This document shows, in pieces, positions 17,111 through 24,911 of a stretch of 64,000 nucleotides of DNA. Position 1 is the stretch's first letter; each line of letters starts with the position of its first letter. This stretch comes from Streptomyces werraensis. GTDB lineage: Bacteria; Actinomycetota; Actinomycetes; Streptomycetales; Streptomycetaceae. The notes under the pieces were generated by a model. That model made no database searches, was not told the origin of the DNA, and saw only the letters and a program-made list of their open reading frames with translations. Made by a program: the position numbers and the translations under genes. The stretch spans positions 372,001 through 436,000 of the forward strand of contig BNBX01000006.1 in NCBI GenBank assembly GCA_014656175.1, given 5' to 3'.

Positions 17111-17143
17111 CTTCCGCTTCAGATCTCGTGGAGGAGACATCCT

Positions 17144-17521
17144 GTGAACCATCAACCGCATTCGTTGATGATCCTCGTCGCCGGACCGTACCGATCGGGA
17201 ACCGGTGACGACCCGCGCAAGATGGAGGCGAACGTCCGCGCCATGAACGAGGCCGCCCTGGCACTCTTCCGCGCCGGCCACCTCGGAGTCACCGGCGAGG
17301 CGCTCGCCCTCCCGCTGCTGGAGACCGCCGGCAGTACCGGCCCCGGCGACGCCGCCTATGAGGAGATATTCCACCCCCTCGCCGAGCAGCTCCTCTTCCG
17401 CTGCGACGCGGTCCTGCGCATCGGTGGCCCCTCCGAAGGCGCGGACCTGATGGTCGCGCGAGCGCGAGCCTGGGGCAAGGACGTCTACACGAGCCTCGAC
17501 GACATCCCGGCTGCCCGATGA
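17144..17521 (+). CDS. DUF4406-like protein (nucleoside deoxyribosyltransferase fold)
   Basis: The product has 125 residues from GTG 17144, preceded by GGAGGAG at 8 bases. Motifs fit the DUF4406/nucleoside 2-deoxyribosyltransferase-like fold: LMILVAGPYRSG at the N-terminus, MNEAALALFRAGHLGV, and the C-terminal RCDAVLRIGGPSEGADLMVA with a Glu in the position used for catalysis in that superfamily. The activity is unproven; it may cleave or sense a nucleotide. The stop overlaps the start of the Nudix gene (ATGA at 17518-17521), so the two products are made together and probably act on related nucleotides. Confidence 0.75.
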   Translation: MNHQPHSLMILVAGPYRSGTGDDPRKMEANVRAMNEAALALFRAGHLGVTGEALALPLLETAGSTGPGDAAYEEIFHPLAEQLLFRCDAVLRIGGPSEGADLMVARARAWGKDVYTSLDDIPAAR

Positions 17522-18186
17522 CGGCGGGGATCGACGTACCCGACGGACGCGGCCGTACCGGACTCGACCGGCACGGCCGCGAGCTGACCGGTAACCCGCG
17601 GGTGCGCATCGTCGATGTGCAGGTCCTGTCGTGCGACTGGTCCGTCCTGCGCAAGACGACTTTCGACTACCGGCACGGTGACGGGCACTGGAGCCGCGAG
17701 CAGCGCGAGACCTACGATCGCGGAGACGGAGCCACCCTCCTCCTCCACAACGTCCCCTGCTCCACCGTTCTGCTGACCCGTCAGTTCCGGCTGCCTGCCT
17801 ATGTCAACGGCCATCCCGACGGGATGCTGATCGAGGCAGCGGCAGGCCTGCTGGAGGATGAAACGGCCGAGGAGGCGATCCGCAGGGAGGCGGCGGAGGA
17901 AACGGGTCGGACGGTCGGCGAGGTCGAGCACGTTTTCGATGTGTACATGAGTCCCGGCTCGGTCACCGAGCGCCTGCACTTCTTCGCCGCCCCGTATGAA
18001 AGCACCACCGCCCAGGCGGGCGAAACGCGAGGACTCGCCGACGAGGGCGAGGACATCGAGGTCCTCGAACTTCCCTTTCTCACGGCCCTGGCCATGATCC
18101 GCTCGGGAGAGATCGCCGACGCAAAGACAATCATGCTCCTGCAATGGGCCGCATTGGACGGGCCCTTCAAAAGCATCGGTCGTTGA
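17518..18186 (+). CDS. Nudix hydrolase, GDP-mannose/ADP-ribose pyrophosphatase type
   Basis: The product has 222 residues. The Nudix box is complete: GLLEDETAEEAIRREAAEET followed by Gly (about residues 110-130), with the G-x5-E-x7-REUxEExGU pattern that binds the metal. The upstream strand STVLLTRQFRLPAYVNGHPD and the downstream DVYMSPGSVTERLHFF match the NudK/ADP-ribose pyrophosphatase group, which hydrolyses nucleoside diphosphate sugars. It is translationally coupled to the DUF4406 gene. The first 25 residues are not conserved-looking, but the overlap supports this start. Confidence 0.87.
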   Translation: MTAGIDVPDGRGRTGLDRHGRELTGNPRVRIVDVQVLSCDWSVLRKTTFDYRHGDGHWSREQRETYDRGDGATLLLHNVPCSTVLLTRQFRLPAYVNGHPDGMLIEAAAGLLEDETAEEAIRREAAEETGRTVGEVEHVFDVYMSPGSVTERLHFFAAPYESTTAQAGETRGLADEGEDIEVLELPFLTALAMIRSGEIADAKTIMLLQWAALDGPFKSIGR

Positions 18187-18283
18187 GCCGTCTCCCGGCT
18201 GTACCGCTACTGGGGAGTCGGCGCCGCGCCGACTGACCGGCCAGCGGCTGATGCCCGAGCCGGCCGAGCGTGGCGGCGGTGGC

Positions 18284-19255
18284 TCAGCGCCAGTCGTCGA
18301 TCACATACGCGTCGGGATGGCTGTATCCGGGTTCGTTGGGCCTGTGCATGGTCACGCCCTGCAGCCACGTGCGGAAACCGCGGTCGATCATGCGCCGATA
18401 TGCATCCGGGCGGCCCAGGTTCGTGCCGGCGTCCAACTCACCCAGTCCGCGCTCGGCGGCCAACTGCTCGCACGCGTCGAGCAGTTGCTCGAATCGGTTG
18501 GAGGCCTCCGGACCGGGACGTACGGCGCCGAACTTGACGTAGCACACGTTCGCGCCGGCCTCTGACCCGGCTCCGCAATGGCAGACGGCCAGGCCGTCCA
18601 ACTCGGAGCCGGCGCCACGGAGCAGGATGGTGTCACCGACTCCCTGAGCGAGCGCGGTCACGATTTCGCGTTCCAGGTTCAGGCCCTTGTGCACGGCTCC
18701 TGTCAGTGAGCGGCAGAGGTTCAGGGCGGCGGGTCGCTCAGCGGCGGGCAGTTCGCCGTAGAGGGCTCTGCCGGGCACTGTGGCATCGGCCGTGATCTGC
18801 TTCTTCATGATGGCTGTGAGGAATCGAGGCCAGAAACCGTACCGGCGGTAGAGCTCAAGATGCTTGGCGCTGTGGGAGAAGGTGAACAGACCGAGGTGGG
18901 AGTTCCCCCACGCGTCGAAGCAGTCCATGACCGGCTCCATCAAACGCCGGCCGATACCCTGGTCCCACAGGTCCGGATGCACGGTCAACGGGCCGAAATA
19001 ACCGATGCTGCCCCAGTTGGTGGCGAAGTTCGACCCGACGAGCTCGTCCCCGACTGTCGCCGCGAACGCCGACCGCGGATCTGCCGCCCAGCGGGTGTGC
19101 ACGTAGTCGACGGTTTCGAAAGGATCACGGACCCCGAGGAACGTCCCAAAGGCCATCCTGCAAATCTCATCGGCCCGATCCAGGTCTGACTCATCCAGCG
19201 GACGGACTGATACCGGAGCCACTCCACTTCTGCGCTCCGCTGCTGGTGGGATCAT
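18284..19255 (-). CDS. GNAT-family N-acetyltransferase
   Basis: The product has 323 residues. The N-terminal GNAT domain (about residues 15-160) includes VSVRPLDESDLDRADEICRM, FGPLTVHPDLWDQGIGRRLM (the acetyl-CoA loop) and LGLFTFSHSAKHLELYRRYG. The C-terminal half is a second GNAT-like module (DTILLRGAGSELDGLAVCHC, DAGTNLGRPDAYRRMIDRGF). The start at 19255 was picked because AAGGAG lies 6 bases upstream; the frame is open further. It is convergent with the Nudix gene. Substrate unknown. Confidence 0.82.
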   Translation of the reverse strand: MIPPAAERRSGVAPVSVRPLDESDLDRADEICRMAFGTFLGVRDPFETVDYVHTRWAADPRSAFAATVGDELVGSNFATNWGSIGYFGPLTVHPDLWDQGIGRRLMEPVMDCFDAWGNSHLGLFTFSHSAKHLELYRRYGFWPRFLTAIMKKQITADATVPGRALYGELPAAERPAALNLCRSLTGAVHKGLNLEREIVTALAQGVGDTILLRGAGSELDGLAVCHCGAGSEAGANVCYVKFGAVRPGPEASNRFEQLLDACEQLAAERGLGELDAGTNLGRPDAYRRMIDRGFRTWLQGVTMHRPNEPGYSHPDAYVIDDWR

Positions 19256-20083
19256 CACCTTCTCCTTCCCACCCCCTTCCATCGCACCACGGCGGCGCCT
19301 GGCCAGCTAGGCGAGCGATCCGGCGGTCTCCCCGAGGACCGAGGACCGCGGACCGAGGACCGAGGACCAGGTCGGTCCGGACGGCCGTGCGCCGCGGCTG
19401 GTGTTGCGGGTCTGGGGGCGGGCCCGGCGTAGGCGGCGAGGTGGCCGGCGGTGAGGCGGGGGTGGGTGGTGAGAGACCGGTGGCGTGAGAGGAGTGAGCT
19501 GCTCGCGGGTCTGGCTCCTCGGCGACGCCCCCTGCTGCCGCTGATCGGCCTCCGGAGCGCAGTCCAGGCGGTGGCGGTGCGAGGGCCGTCCACGCCCCTC
19601 GCATCGCATTGCCCGCCGCGCCCCCACTGCCCGAGCCAACCGTCGCACCCGATGAACCGCTCACCGGCCCCGAGTCCGGCCCGCTGGACCGCCCCGTCAC
19701 CGAGGCGTGCCTGTGCGCTCGTGACCTCCTCGCCCGCCCGCACCGGTTCGGTGCTGCGCCGCCGGGCCTCCGCTGAGGGTGGCTGGGGCTCGGACGGACG
19801 CCGCCGCCTGGAACCCAGGCACCCGCAGGACACGGTGCGTCTGGCGGCCACCACCCCGGTCCGTCTGCGGTAAAGCCTGCGCGTCGGCCGAAGCCGTCCC
19901 GCCGGCGAACTGGATCGTGCGGTGACCGCGTGGCACACCGCCGGTCGAGCTGCGGAGGCGCTGCGGCCCTGGACGCTCACCGGGCAGCAGACCGTACGGC
20001 CGAGGACTGGTGGCAAAGCGGCAAGACACCAGGGAAAGGCCCTGCGAGGTTCCCGGAGCCGGCCGACGGGCCGCAGGAAGCGG
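19256..20083. other. 828-bp region without a recognisable gene
   Basis: Open frames cover the region on both strands (for example 19451-19873 plus and 19697-20029 minus), but they are Pro/Arg/Ser-rich and show no family motif. A heptamer repeat lies at 19332-19366. It may be degenerate DNA left from a lost gene. Confidence 0.4.
19332..19366. repeat. five tandem copies of a 7-bp unit
   Basis: CCGAGGA is repeated five times head to tail; the third copy is CCGCGGA. It lies about 80 bases upstream of the GNAT gene start (19255) and outside any convincing coding sequence. Confidence 0.8.
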
Positions 20084-20986
20084 TCAGCGCTTCGTCAGCG
20101 GCGGCAGCTCGACGGGGTAGGGCTCGGCGAAGTCCGCCGAGCGGCTCACCGCCTCCCACGCGCCCGCCTCGTCCAGCTGGCGGCGGGAGTAGTCGAGCGC
20201 GAGGGTCACCGCGTTCACTCCGAGCAGCAGGTGGGTCGGGACCTCGCCGCGCCGCACGGTGCGGACGATGATCTCCGCGGCGCGCGCCGGGTCGCCCGCG
20301 CTGCCGGCGGTGCCCTGGCGCACCCGGCGGTTCATGGCGCCCACGGTGGCGTCGTATGCGTCGGGGACGGGGTGGACGGTCATGGAGGAGCCGGCCCAGT
20401 CGGTGGCGAAGCCGCTCGGCTCGACGACCATGAACTGAATCCCGAACGGAGCGGTCTCCGCCGCCACCGAGCGGGTGAACCCGTCGACGGCGAACTTCGC
20501 CGCCTGGTACGAGGCGATGCCTGGGGAGCCGCCGACCCGGCCGCCGACGGACGAGATCTGCACCACGGTCCCCGACCCCTGCTGCCGCAGAACGGGCAGC
20601 GCTGCCCTGGTCACGTGGTAGACACCCCAGAAGTTGGTCTCGAACTGGGCGCGGAAGTCCTCGTCGTCCGCGGTCTCGACCGGTGCCACGTTCGCATAGC
20701 CGGCGTTGTTCACCACGACGTCGAGGCGGCCGAAGCGCTCGAGCGCGGCATCGATCGCCGCGCGGGCCGCATCCGCGCTGGTGACGTCCAGCGGCAGCGC
20801 GAGAACTCGGTCGCCGTGATCCTCCAGCTCCGCGGCGAGTGCCTCGGGGCGGCGGGCCGTGGCGACGACGAGGTCACCCGCCTCGAGAGCAGCGGTGATC
20901 AGGGCGCGCCCGAGCCCGCGGGAGGAGCCGGTGACGAACCAAACTCGCTGCTGCGCGCCGCGCGCGTTGTCTGTACTTTCACTCAT
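20084..20986 (-). CDS. short-chain dehydrogenase/reductase
   Basis: The product has 300 residues. Classical SDR features: cofactor motif VWFVTGSSRGLGRALITAAL (TGxxxGxG near residue 20), DVTSADAARA, the NNAGYAN motif, the catalytic Ser in VVQISSVGGRVG, and YQAAKFAVDG carrying catalytic Tyr and Lys. It should reduce or oxidise a small carbonyl/alcohol with NAD(P)H. The start at 20986 opens onto the shared promoter region with the TetR-type gene at 21055, and such pairs are usually regulator and target. Confidence 0.9.
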   Translation of the reverse strand: MSESTDNARGAQQRVWFVTGSSRGLGRALITAALEAGDLVVATARRPEALAAELEDHGDRVLALPLDVTSADAARAAIDAALERFGRLDVVVNNAGYANVAPVETADDEDFRAQFETNFWGVYHVTRAALPVLRQQGSGTVVQISSVGGRVGGSPGIASYQAAKFAVDGFTRSVAAETAPFGIQFMVVEPSGFATDWAGSSMTVHPVPDAYDATVGAMNRRVRQGTAGSAGDPARAAEIIVRTVRRGEVPTHLLLGVNAVTLALDYSRRQLDEAGAWEAVSRSADFAEPYPVELPPLTKR

Positions 20987-20996
20987 AGAGTTAGCG

Positions 20997-21048
20997 AAAC
21001 ACTGTTCTCCAAATAATGCAACAGGGTTGCGTTAGGTGTTCCTATGAT
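20997..21048. promoter_or_regulatory. shared promoter/operator of the SDR and TetR genes
   Basis: The 68-bp gap holds two inverted repeats, AACA-C-TGTT at 20997-21005 and GCAAC-AGG-GTTGC at 21018-21030, plus TATGAT at 21043-21048, a TANNNT -10 box 6 nt before the TetR ATG. That spacing suggests a leaderless TetR message with an operator in its spacer. Confidence 0.6.
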
Positions 21049-21054
21049 GACTCC

Positions 21055-21708
21055 ATGACGCAGCCAGCCTCCTTCCAGCGGGCCCGCAGCCGGGAAGCCA
21101 AACAGGCACGCGAGACAGCGATCCTGGAAGCAGCCCGCAGCCTCGGTCGCGAACGCGGCATCCGCGACGTCACCCTCACCGACATCGCCGCCGAAGTGGG
21201 CATGCACAAATCCGCCCTGTTGCGCTACTTCGAGACCAGAGAGCAAATCTTCCTCGAGCTCACCGCCGAAGGCTGGCGCGAATGGTCCACCGCACTCCGC
21301 ACCCGCCTGCGGACCACGCCCACGGCCGACCCCGCCGACGTCGCGGACGCCTTTGCGACCACCCTCGCCGCACGCCCTGTCTTCTGTGACCTCCTCGCCC
21401 AGGCCCCCCTCAACCTCGAACGCAACGTCTCGCTGGAAGCCGTACGCGACTTCAAGCTCGTCACCCTTCACGAGGTCGCTCTCATCGGCGCCGAGTTGAA
21501 CCGCCTCCTGGGCCTCGACGAACAACAGACCCTCGACCTGGTGTCCACCGCCACCGGCATGGCCGGCGCCCTGTGGCAGATGGCCACCCCGGGCCCCCGC
21601 CTCCGCGAGCTCTACACCACCGACCCCCGGCTCGGACACGCCGTCGTCGAGGTGGAACCCCGCCTGCGCCGCATACTCACCGCGTTCCTCACCGGAACGA
21701 GAGCCTGA
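21055..21708 (+). CDS. TetR-family transcriptional regulator
   Basis: The product has 217 residues. The N-terminal helix-turn-helix reads ETAILEAARSLGRERGIRDV, then TLTDIAAEVGMHKSALLRYF and ETREQIFLELTAEGW (about residues 22-72). The C-terminal domain (LNLERNVSLEAVRDFKLVTL and following) is the ligand and dimer part. It is divergent from the SDR gene and probably represses it. ATG 21055 is preceded at 6 nt by TATGAT rather than by a ribosome site, fitting a leaderless mRNA. Confidence 0.9.
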   Translation: MTQPASFQRARSREAKQARETAILEAARSLGRERGIRDVTLTDIAAEVGMHKSALLRYFETREQIFLELTAEGWREWSTALRTRLRTTPTADPADVADAFATTLAARPVFCDLLAQAPLNLERNVSLEAVRDFKLVTLHEVALIGAELNRLLGLDEQQTLDLVSTATGMAGALWQMATPGPRLRELYTTDPRLGHAVVEVEPRLRRILTAFLTGTRA

Positions 21709-21836
21709 CCACCCGCTCAGGACCCGCTCGGGCAACTCGGATCCCGGGATCGGGCTGGACGCCGCGCCAGCACCGTCCGTCACCCTCCGAACAGCCCTGG
21801 AACAGACATCACCGGCTCCGCCACCCGGACGTTGCC

Positions 21837-22259
21837 TCACGCATCCGCTGTGAACCGTGCCAGACCGAAAACAATGATCAGGTCGAGCGCCATCACACTG
21901 ATCGACCACAGCGGGTAATAGGGGATGAACATGAACTGGGTCACCAGACTGACCGCAGCCGCCGTCACACCGGCCGGACGGCGCCAACTCGTACCGCGGA
22001 GCATCCCCACACCCACGATCACCAGCGCGACGCCGACGACAAGATGGATCCAGCCCCAACTGGTGAGGTCGAACCGGTACTCGTAGTGTCGGGGCACCCC
22101 GTAGAGGCGGTCCTTCGCGATACCGGCGACGCCCTGAAGGATGGTGAGCACGCCGCTGAGGAGCAACGGCACTGCGAAGTACCTCGTTGGCCCGGCGGCG
22201 TCGCGCTCACCTCGCGTGTCCTCGGTCCTCTGCCGTGCTCCGTGAGGCGTGTCCACCAT
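21837..22259 (-). CDS. DUF7144 family membrane protein
   Basis: The product has 140 residues with a charged N-terminus of about 25 residues and four hydrophobic helices: YFAVPLLLSGVLTILQGVAG, WGWIHLVVGVALVIVGVGML, VTAAAVSLVTQFMFI and LWSISVMALDLIIVFGLARF. The pattern gIaKDrlYgvp after helix 1 and the HLVVGVALVIVG segment are features I associate with DUF7144, a small actinobacterial membrane family of unknown function. It is convergent with the TetR gene. Confidence 0.78.
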   Translation of the reverse strand: MVDTPHGARQRTEDTRGERDAAGPTRYFAVPLLLSGVLTILQGVAGIAKDRLYGVPRHYEYRFDLTSWGWIHLVVGVALVIVGVGMLRGTSWRRPAGVTAAAVSLVTQFMFIPYYPLWSISVMALDLIIVFGLARFTADA

Positions 22260-22647
22260 GACGTGTCAACCCTTCGTATCGGCGCGGCCGTCACCGAGCA
22301 CCTCACACGCGGGCGGGACAGCGGGCGAATCCATCTCGGTCACAGCATCACGCCCAAGCAACCCCGCGGCGACCGCACCGGGGCATACGGGTCTGTGCCG
22401 ACACCACGCGTCCGTCGGCGCCTGCTCCAGTCGCCCACGCGCAGGCCCACTCGCCAAGTGAGCCCCGAAACGTCGAGCCGCGCCCGCCGCAGCCGCCAAC
22501 CTTCCCGGCGACGCTGCCATCCCGGTATGGATCACGTGTTGGTCGAGCGATCAGGCCGCGTCGACGGGCGGTGATTGCCTCGCCGTCGACGCGTACGCGT
22601 GCGCCGAGGGGTTCGTCGCGGCAGAGCTCGCGTCGGCCCTCGGCCCG
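22260..22647. other. intergenic stretch, no gene seen
   Basis: About 390 bases. One plus-strand frame near 22570-22690 reads DCLAVDAYACAEGFVAAELA but has no start and runs into the antisense of the beta-propeller gene. I do not call a gene. Confidence 0.4.
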
Positions 22648-23847
22648 TCACCGACCCACGGGATCACCGTCAGCACCGTCGTTCCGGACGCGCAGTGTCA
22701 GGTGGCCGCCGTGATGCAGCGGTGTGCTCAGCCGCGGACGCGCCGCCTCGTGGCCGGTCTCCGCGTCGATGATGTGCACCTCGCCGTGGCCGCCCCGGGT
22801 GACGGCGATCCAGTCGCATCCCGGTGAGGCGGCCACCGCGCGGCGTTGGACGCCCTCCCAGGGTGTGCCGCCGGGGCGTGGAGCCCCGTCCATGCCGGGC
22901 AGGGCGAAGCGGCGGACGGCGCCGTCGGCGTCGAGCAGGATCAGCTCGTCGCCGTCGGGATGGACACGGGTGAAGGCGGTGTGGCACCGGGCGAGGGCCA
23001 GCCGGAACACAAGCCCGGGACCGAGGTCCGTGAGCAGCGTGCGGCCGGTTCCCAGCTCGTGGTGCCATGCCTGGTTGGTCCACTCCGGCCAGCGCAGCGG
23101 GTCCGGGTCGCCGCCGCGCAGTGTGGTCCACAGTCCCTGACGCCGGGTGTCGAGCCGGAGGTACCAGCCTCGGGCCGGCGACGCCCACGGAATGACCGCC
23201 TCGGCAACGAGGATGTCGCCCCTTCTGCGGGCCCGGTGTACTCCCTGGCTCGTGGCCGCGAACACCTGCTCCGAGTCGGGTGCCTGCGCGTCCCCGTGTC
23301 CGTCGTCCGGCAGCGGCAGGAGCGCGTGAGGGGTGACCACGGGGCAGCCAGGCGGAGCCGCGAGGAGGTCCGCGAACCGGTGGACGGCAAGCGCACCAGG
23401 CTCCCGGTGCCGCAGTACGACCAGAGGGTCGGTCTCGCCCAGCACGGTGACGCCCGGTTCGCCGATGCGCGTTCGCACCCGTGCCGCCTCCCCGGTGCCC
23501 AGGTCGAGGACCGTCAGCAGGTCCGACCATGGTTCGCTGTTCTTGCCGAGGCCGGTGGTGAGGGCCAGTCGGCGGCCGGAGGGGTCGCAGGCGAGGTGCT
23601 CGGCCGGCACGGCGACCGGAAAAGCGCGCTCCACGAGTTCCTCGGCGTAGGGGTTGAGCACGAGCAGCTCCCCACGGCGGTCGTCGACGCAGGCCACCCG
23701 ACCGCCCGGCAGCGCCAGAAAGCCTGCGTGCTCCGAAAGATGACGGCCGGTCAGACGTCCTGCTACGGCGCCGTCGGGCACGGTCAGCAGGTGAACGGCT
23801 CCGGCCACGTGATCGGAGACGAGCAGGACGGGAGCGGCAGCAGGCAT
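22648..23847 (-). CDS. Zur-linked beta-propeller protein, possibly AztD-like
   Basis: The product has 399 residues and appears to be built of repeated beta-sheet blades (HLLTVPDGAVAGRLTG, LLVLNPYAEELVERAF, LLTVLDLGTGEAARVR, LILLDADGAVRRFALP, VHIIDAETGHEAARPR). The last blade and a terminal STPLHHGG resemble the propeller of AztD zinc chaperones, but no signal peptide is visible, so it may be cytoplasmic. It is divergent from the FecCD-type importer operon; a Zur box (23872-23886) lies between the starts, and CTGGAGG precedes this ATG. I infer a role in handling the imported metal or chelate, for instance accepting zinc; a purely structural role is equally possible. Confidence 0.65.
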   Translation of the reverse strand: MPAAAPVLLVSDHVAGAVHLLTVPDGAVAGRLTGRHLSEHAGFLALPGGRVACVDDRRGELLVLNPYAEELVERAFPVAVPAEHLACDPSGRRLALTTGLGKNSEPWSDLLTVLDLGTGEAARVRTRIGEPGVTVLGETDPLVVLRHREPGALAVHRFADLLAAPPGCPVVTPHALLPLPDDGHGDAQAPDSEQVFAATSQGVHRARRRGDILVAEAVIPWASPARGWYLRLDTRRQGLWTTLRGGDPDPLRWPEWTNQAWHHELGTGRTLLTDLGPGLVFRLALARCHTAFTRVHPDGDELILLDADGAVRRFALPGMDGAPRPGGTPWEGVQRRAVAASPGCDWIAVTRGGHGEVHIIDAETGHEAARPRLSTPLHHGGHLTLRVRNDGADGDPVGR

Positions 23848-23871
23848 GAGACCTCCAGTGAACCGGCTTTG

Positions 23872-23886
23872 TGAAAACGATTATCA
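23872..23886. promoter_or_regulatory. Zur box between the beta-propeller gene and the importer operon
   Basis: TGAAAACGATTATCA keeps the TGAAAA and TCA ends of the consensus. It overlaps TATCAT (23882-23887), a TANNNT -10 box for the rightward binding-protein gene. It is 24 bases from the leftward start at 23847, so it can control both directions. Confidence 0.78.
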
Positions 23887-23933
23887 TGTATCTTCAGAGC
23901 GTTCCCGGTACCTGAGAAGAAACGAGGGCATCG

Positions 23934-24911
23934 ATGCTGCGCTCACCGTCGAGATTCGTCCGCAGTTGGCTCACCGCAGCGGCGGTGGGTTCGCTCCTGG
24001 TCGGCTGCGGCTCGTCCTCCGAAGAGCCCGCGAACGGCAAGGCCGAGCCCGCGGCGAAGACGGAGGTGACCGTCGAACCCATCAAGGCGACGACGGAGTT
24101 GACCGACACCAATGGCGTCAAGATCTCCTTGAAGAAGAAGCCCGAACGGATCGTCTGCCTGTTCGCCCTGTGCGACGACATCCTGACCGAACTGGGCATC
24201 GTGCCGACGGCCACCAACAGCGCGGTGCTCTCCCACCCGGACTTCCTGGGGGAGGAGAAGGCCAAGGAAGTGGACACCATCCCCGGCGGCTTCATCGCCC
24301 CGGAGGTGGAGGCGATCCTCTCCCACAAGCCCGACCTCGTGATCGGCCTCGGGGACACGCACGGCAAGCTCGCCCCAGCGCTGAAGGGAGCGACCACATT
24401 CTGGGCCATGCAGCCCGAGACGTGGCAGGACAGCGTGGGCTACTTGCGCGACACCGCCGCCCTCACCGGCCGCACCGCCCAGGGGGAGAGGGCGGAGAGG
24501 ACGTTCCGGACGAAGCTCGCCGCCGCCGAGAAGACCCCGAGCGACAAGACGGCGCTCATCATCTACGGCAGTGACGAGAACTTCGGCGTGGCGACGCCCG
24601 AAGGTGACGTGGCCGCCAGCCTGTTCCCCAGGATCGCCGACTACCCGTGGAAGTCCCGAGGCGTGGAGGGCAGTTACAGTCTCGAAGAGATCCTCGCCAA
24701 GGACGTCGACGTGCTGTTCGTCGAGACGATGAGCTTCGGCGACACAGAGGGCAAGCTGTCCGAGAAGCTCGCCGGGAACCCGCTCTGGAGCAAGATTCCG
24801 GCAGTGAAGAACGGTGACGTCCACGAGGTGAACTCCGAGGTGTGGGCCAAGGGGCGCGGCACCCGTTCGCTGGGCATCGTGCTCGACGAAGCCACGGCCG
24901 CGCTGCGGTGA
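23934..24911 (+). CDS. FecB/BtuF-type ABC transporter substrate-binding lipoprotein
   Basis: The product has 325 residues with a lipoprotein signal (AAVGSLLVGC, Cys about 24). The two-lobed chelate-binding fold is visible from KISLKKKPERIVCLFALCDD, ILTELGIVPTATNSAVL, EVEAILSHKPDLVIGLGD and LEEILAKDVDVLFVETMSFG. Proteins of this class carry siderophores, haem or cobalamin rather than free metal. GAGGG lies upstream of ATG 23934. It heads a four-gene operon joined by GTGA overlaps. With a Zur box in its promoter, the cargo is more likely a zinc chelate than an iron siderophore; that is inference. Confidence 0.85.
   Translation: MLRSPSRFVRSWLTAAAVGSLLVGCGSSSEEPANGKAEPAAKTEVTVEPIKATTELTDTNGVKISLKKKPERIVCLFALCDDILTELGIVPTATNSAVLSHPDFLGEEKAKEVDTIPGGFIAPEVEAILSHKPDLVIGLGDTHGKLAPALKGATTFWAMQPETWQDSVGYLRDTAALTGRTAQGERAERTFRTKLAAAEKTPSDKTALIIYGSDENFGVATPEGDVAASLFPRIADYPWKSRGVEGSYSLEEILAKDVDVLFVETMSFGDTEGKLSEKLAGNPLWSKIPAVKNGDVHEVNSEVWAKGRGTRSLGIVLDEATAALR

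Larger units (their letters stand above)
16603..17143. other. 541-bp regulatory-looking intergenic region
   Basis: No gene is seen. The region is relatively AT-rich for this genome and holds inverted repeats at 16871-16884 (TGTTC-GTAT-GAACA) and 17001-17014 (ATGAA-CGTC-TTCAT) and a leader hairpin at 17072-17110. It lies between a leftward GNAT gene and the rightward DUF4406-Nudix pair, so both promoters are here. Confidence 0.5.

Noticed and set aside
19255..20029. Several long frames between the GNAT and SDR genes
   Set aside because: All are low complexity and disagree with each other in strand and frame; none has a recognised motif.
22570..22830. Plus-strand frame reading DCLAVDAYACAEGFVAAELA
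   Set aside because: No start codon with ribosome site, and most of it is antisense to the beta-propeller gene end.
23872..23886. Iron box reading of the element before the importer
   Set aside because: Streptomyces iron-regulator boxes, as I recall, look like TTAGGTTAGGCTAACCTAA; this and its four partners match the zinc pattern and flank zinc-sparing genes.
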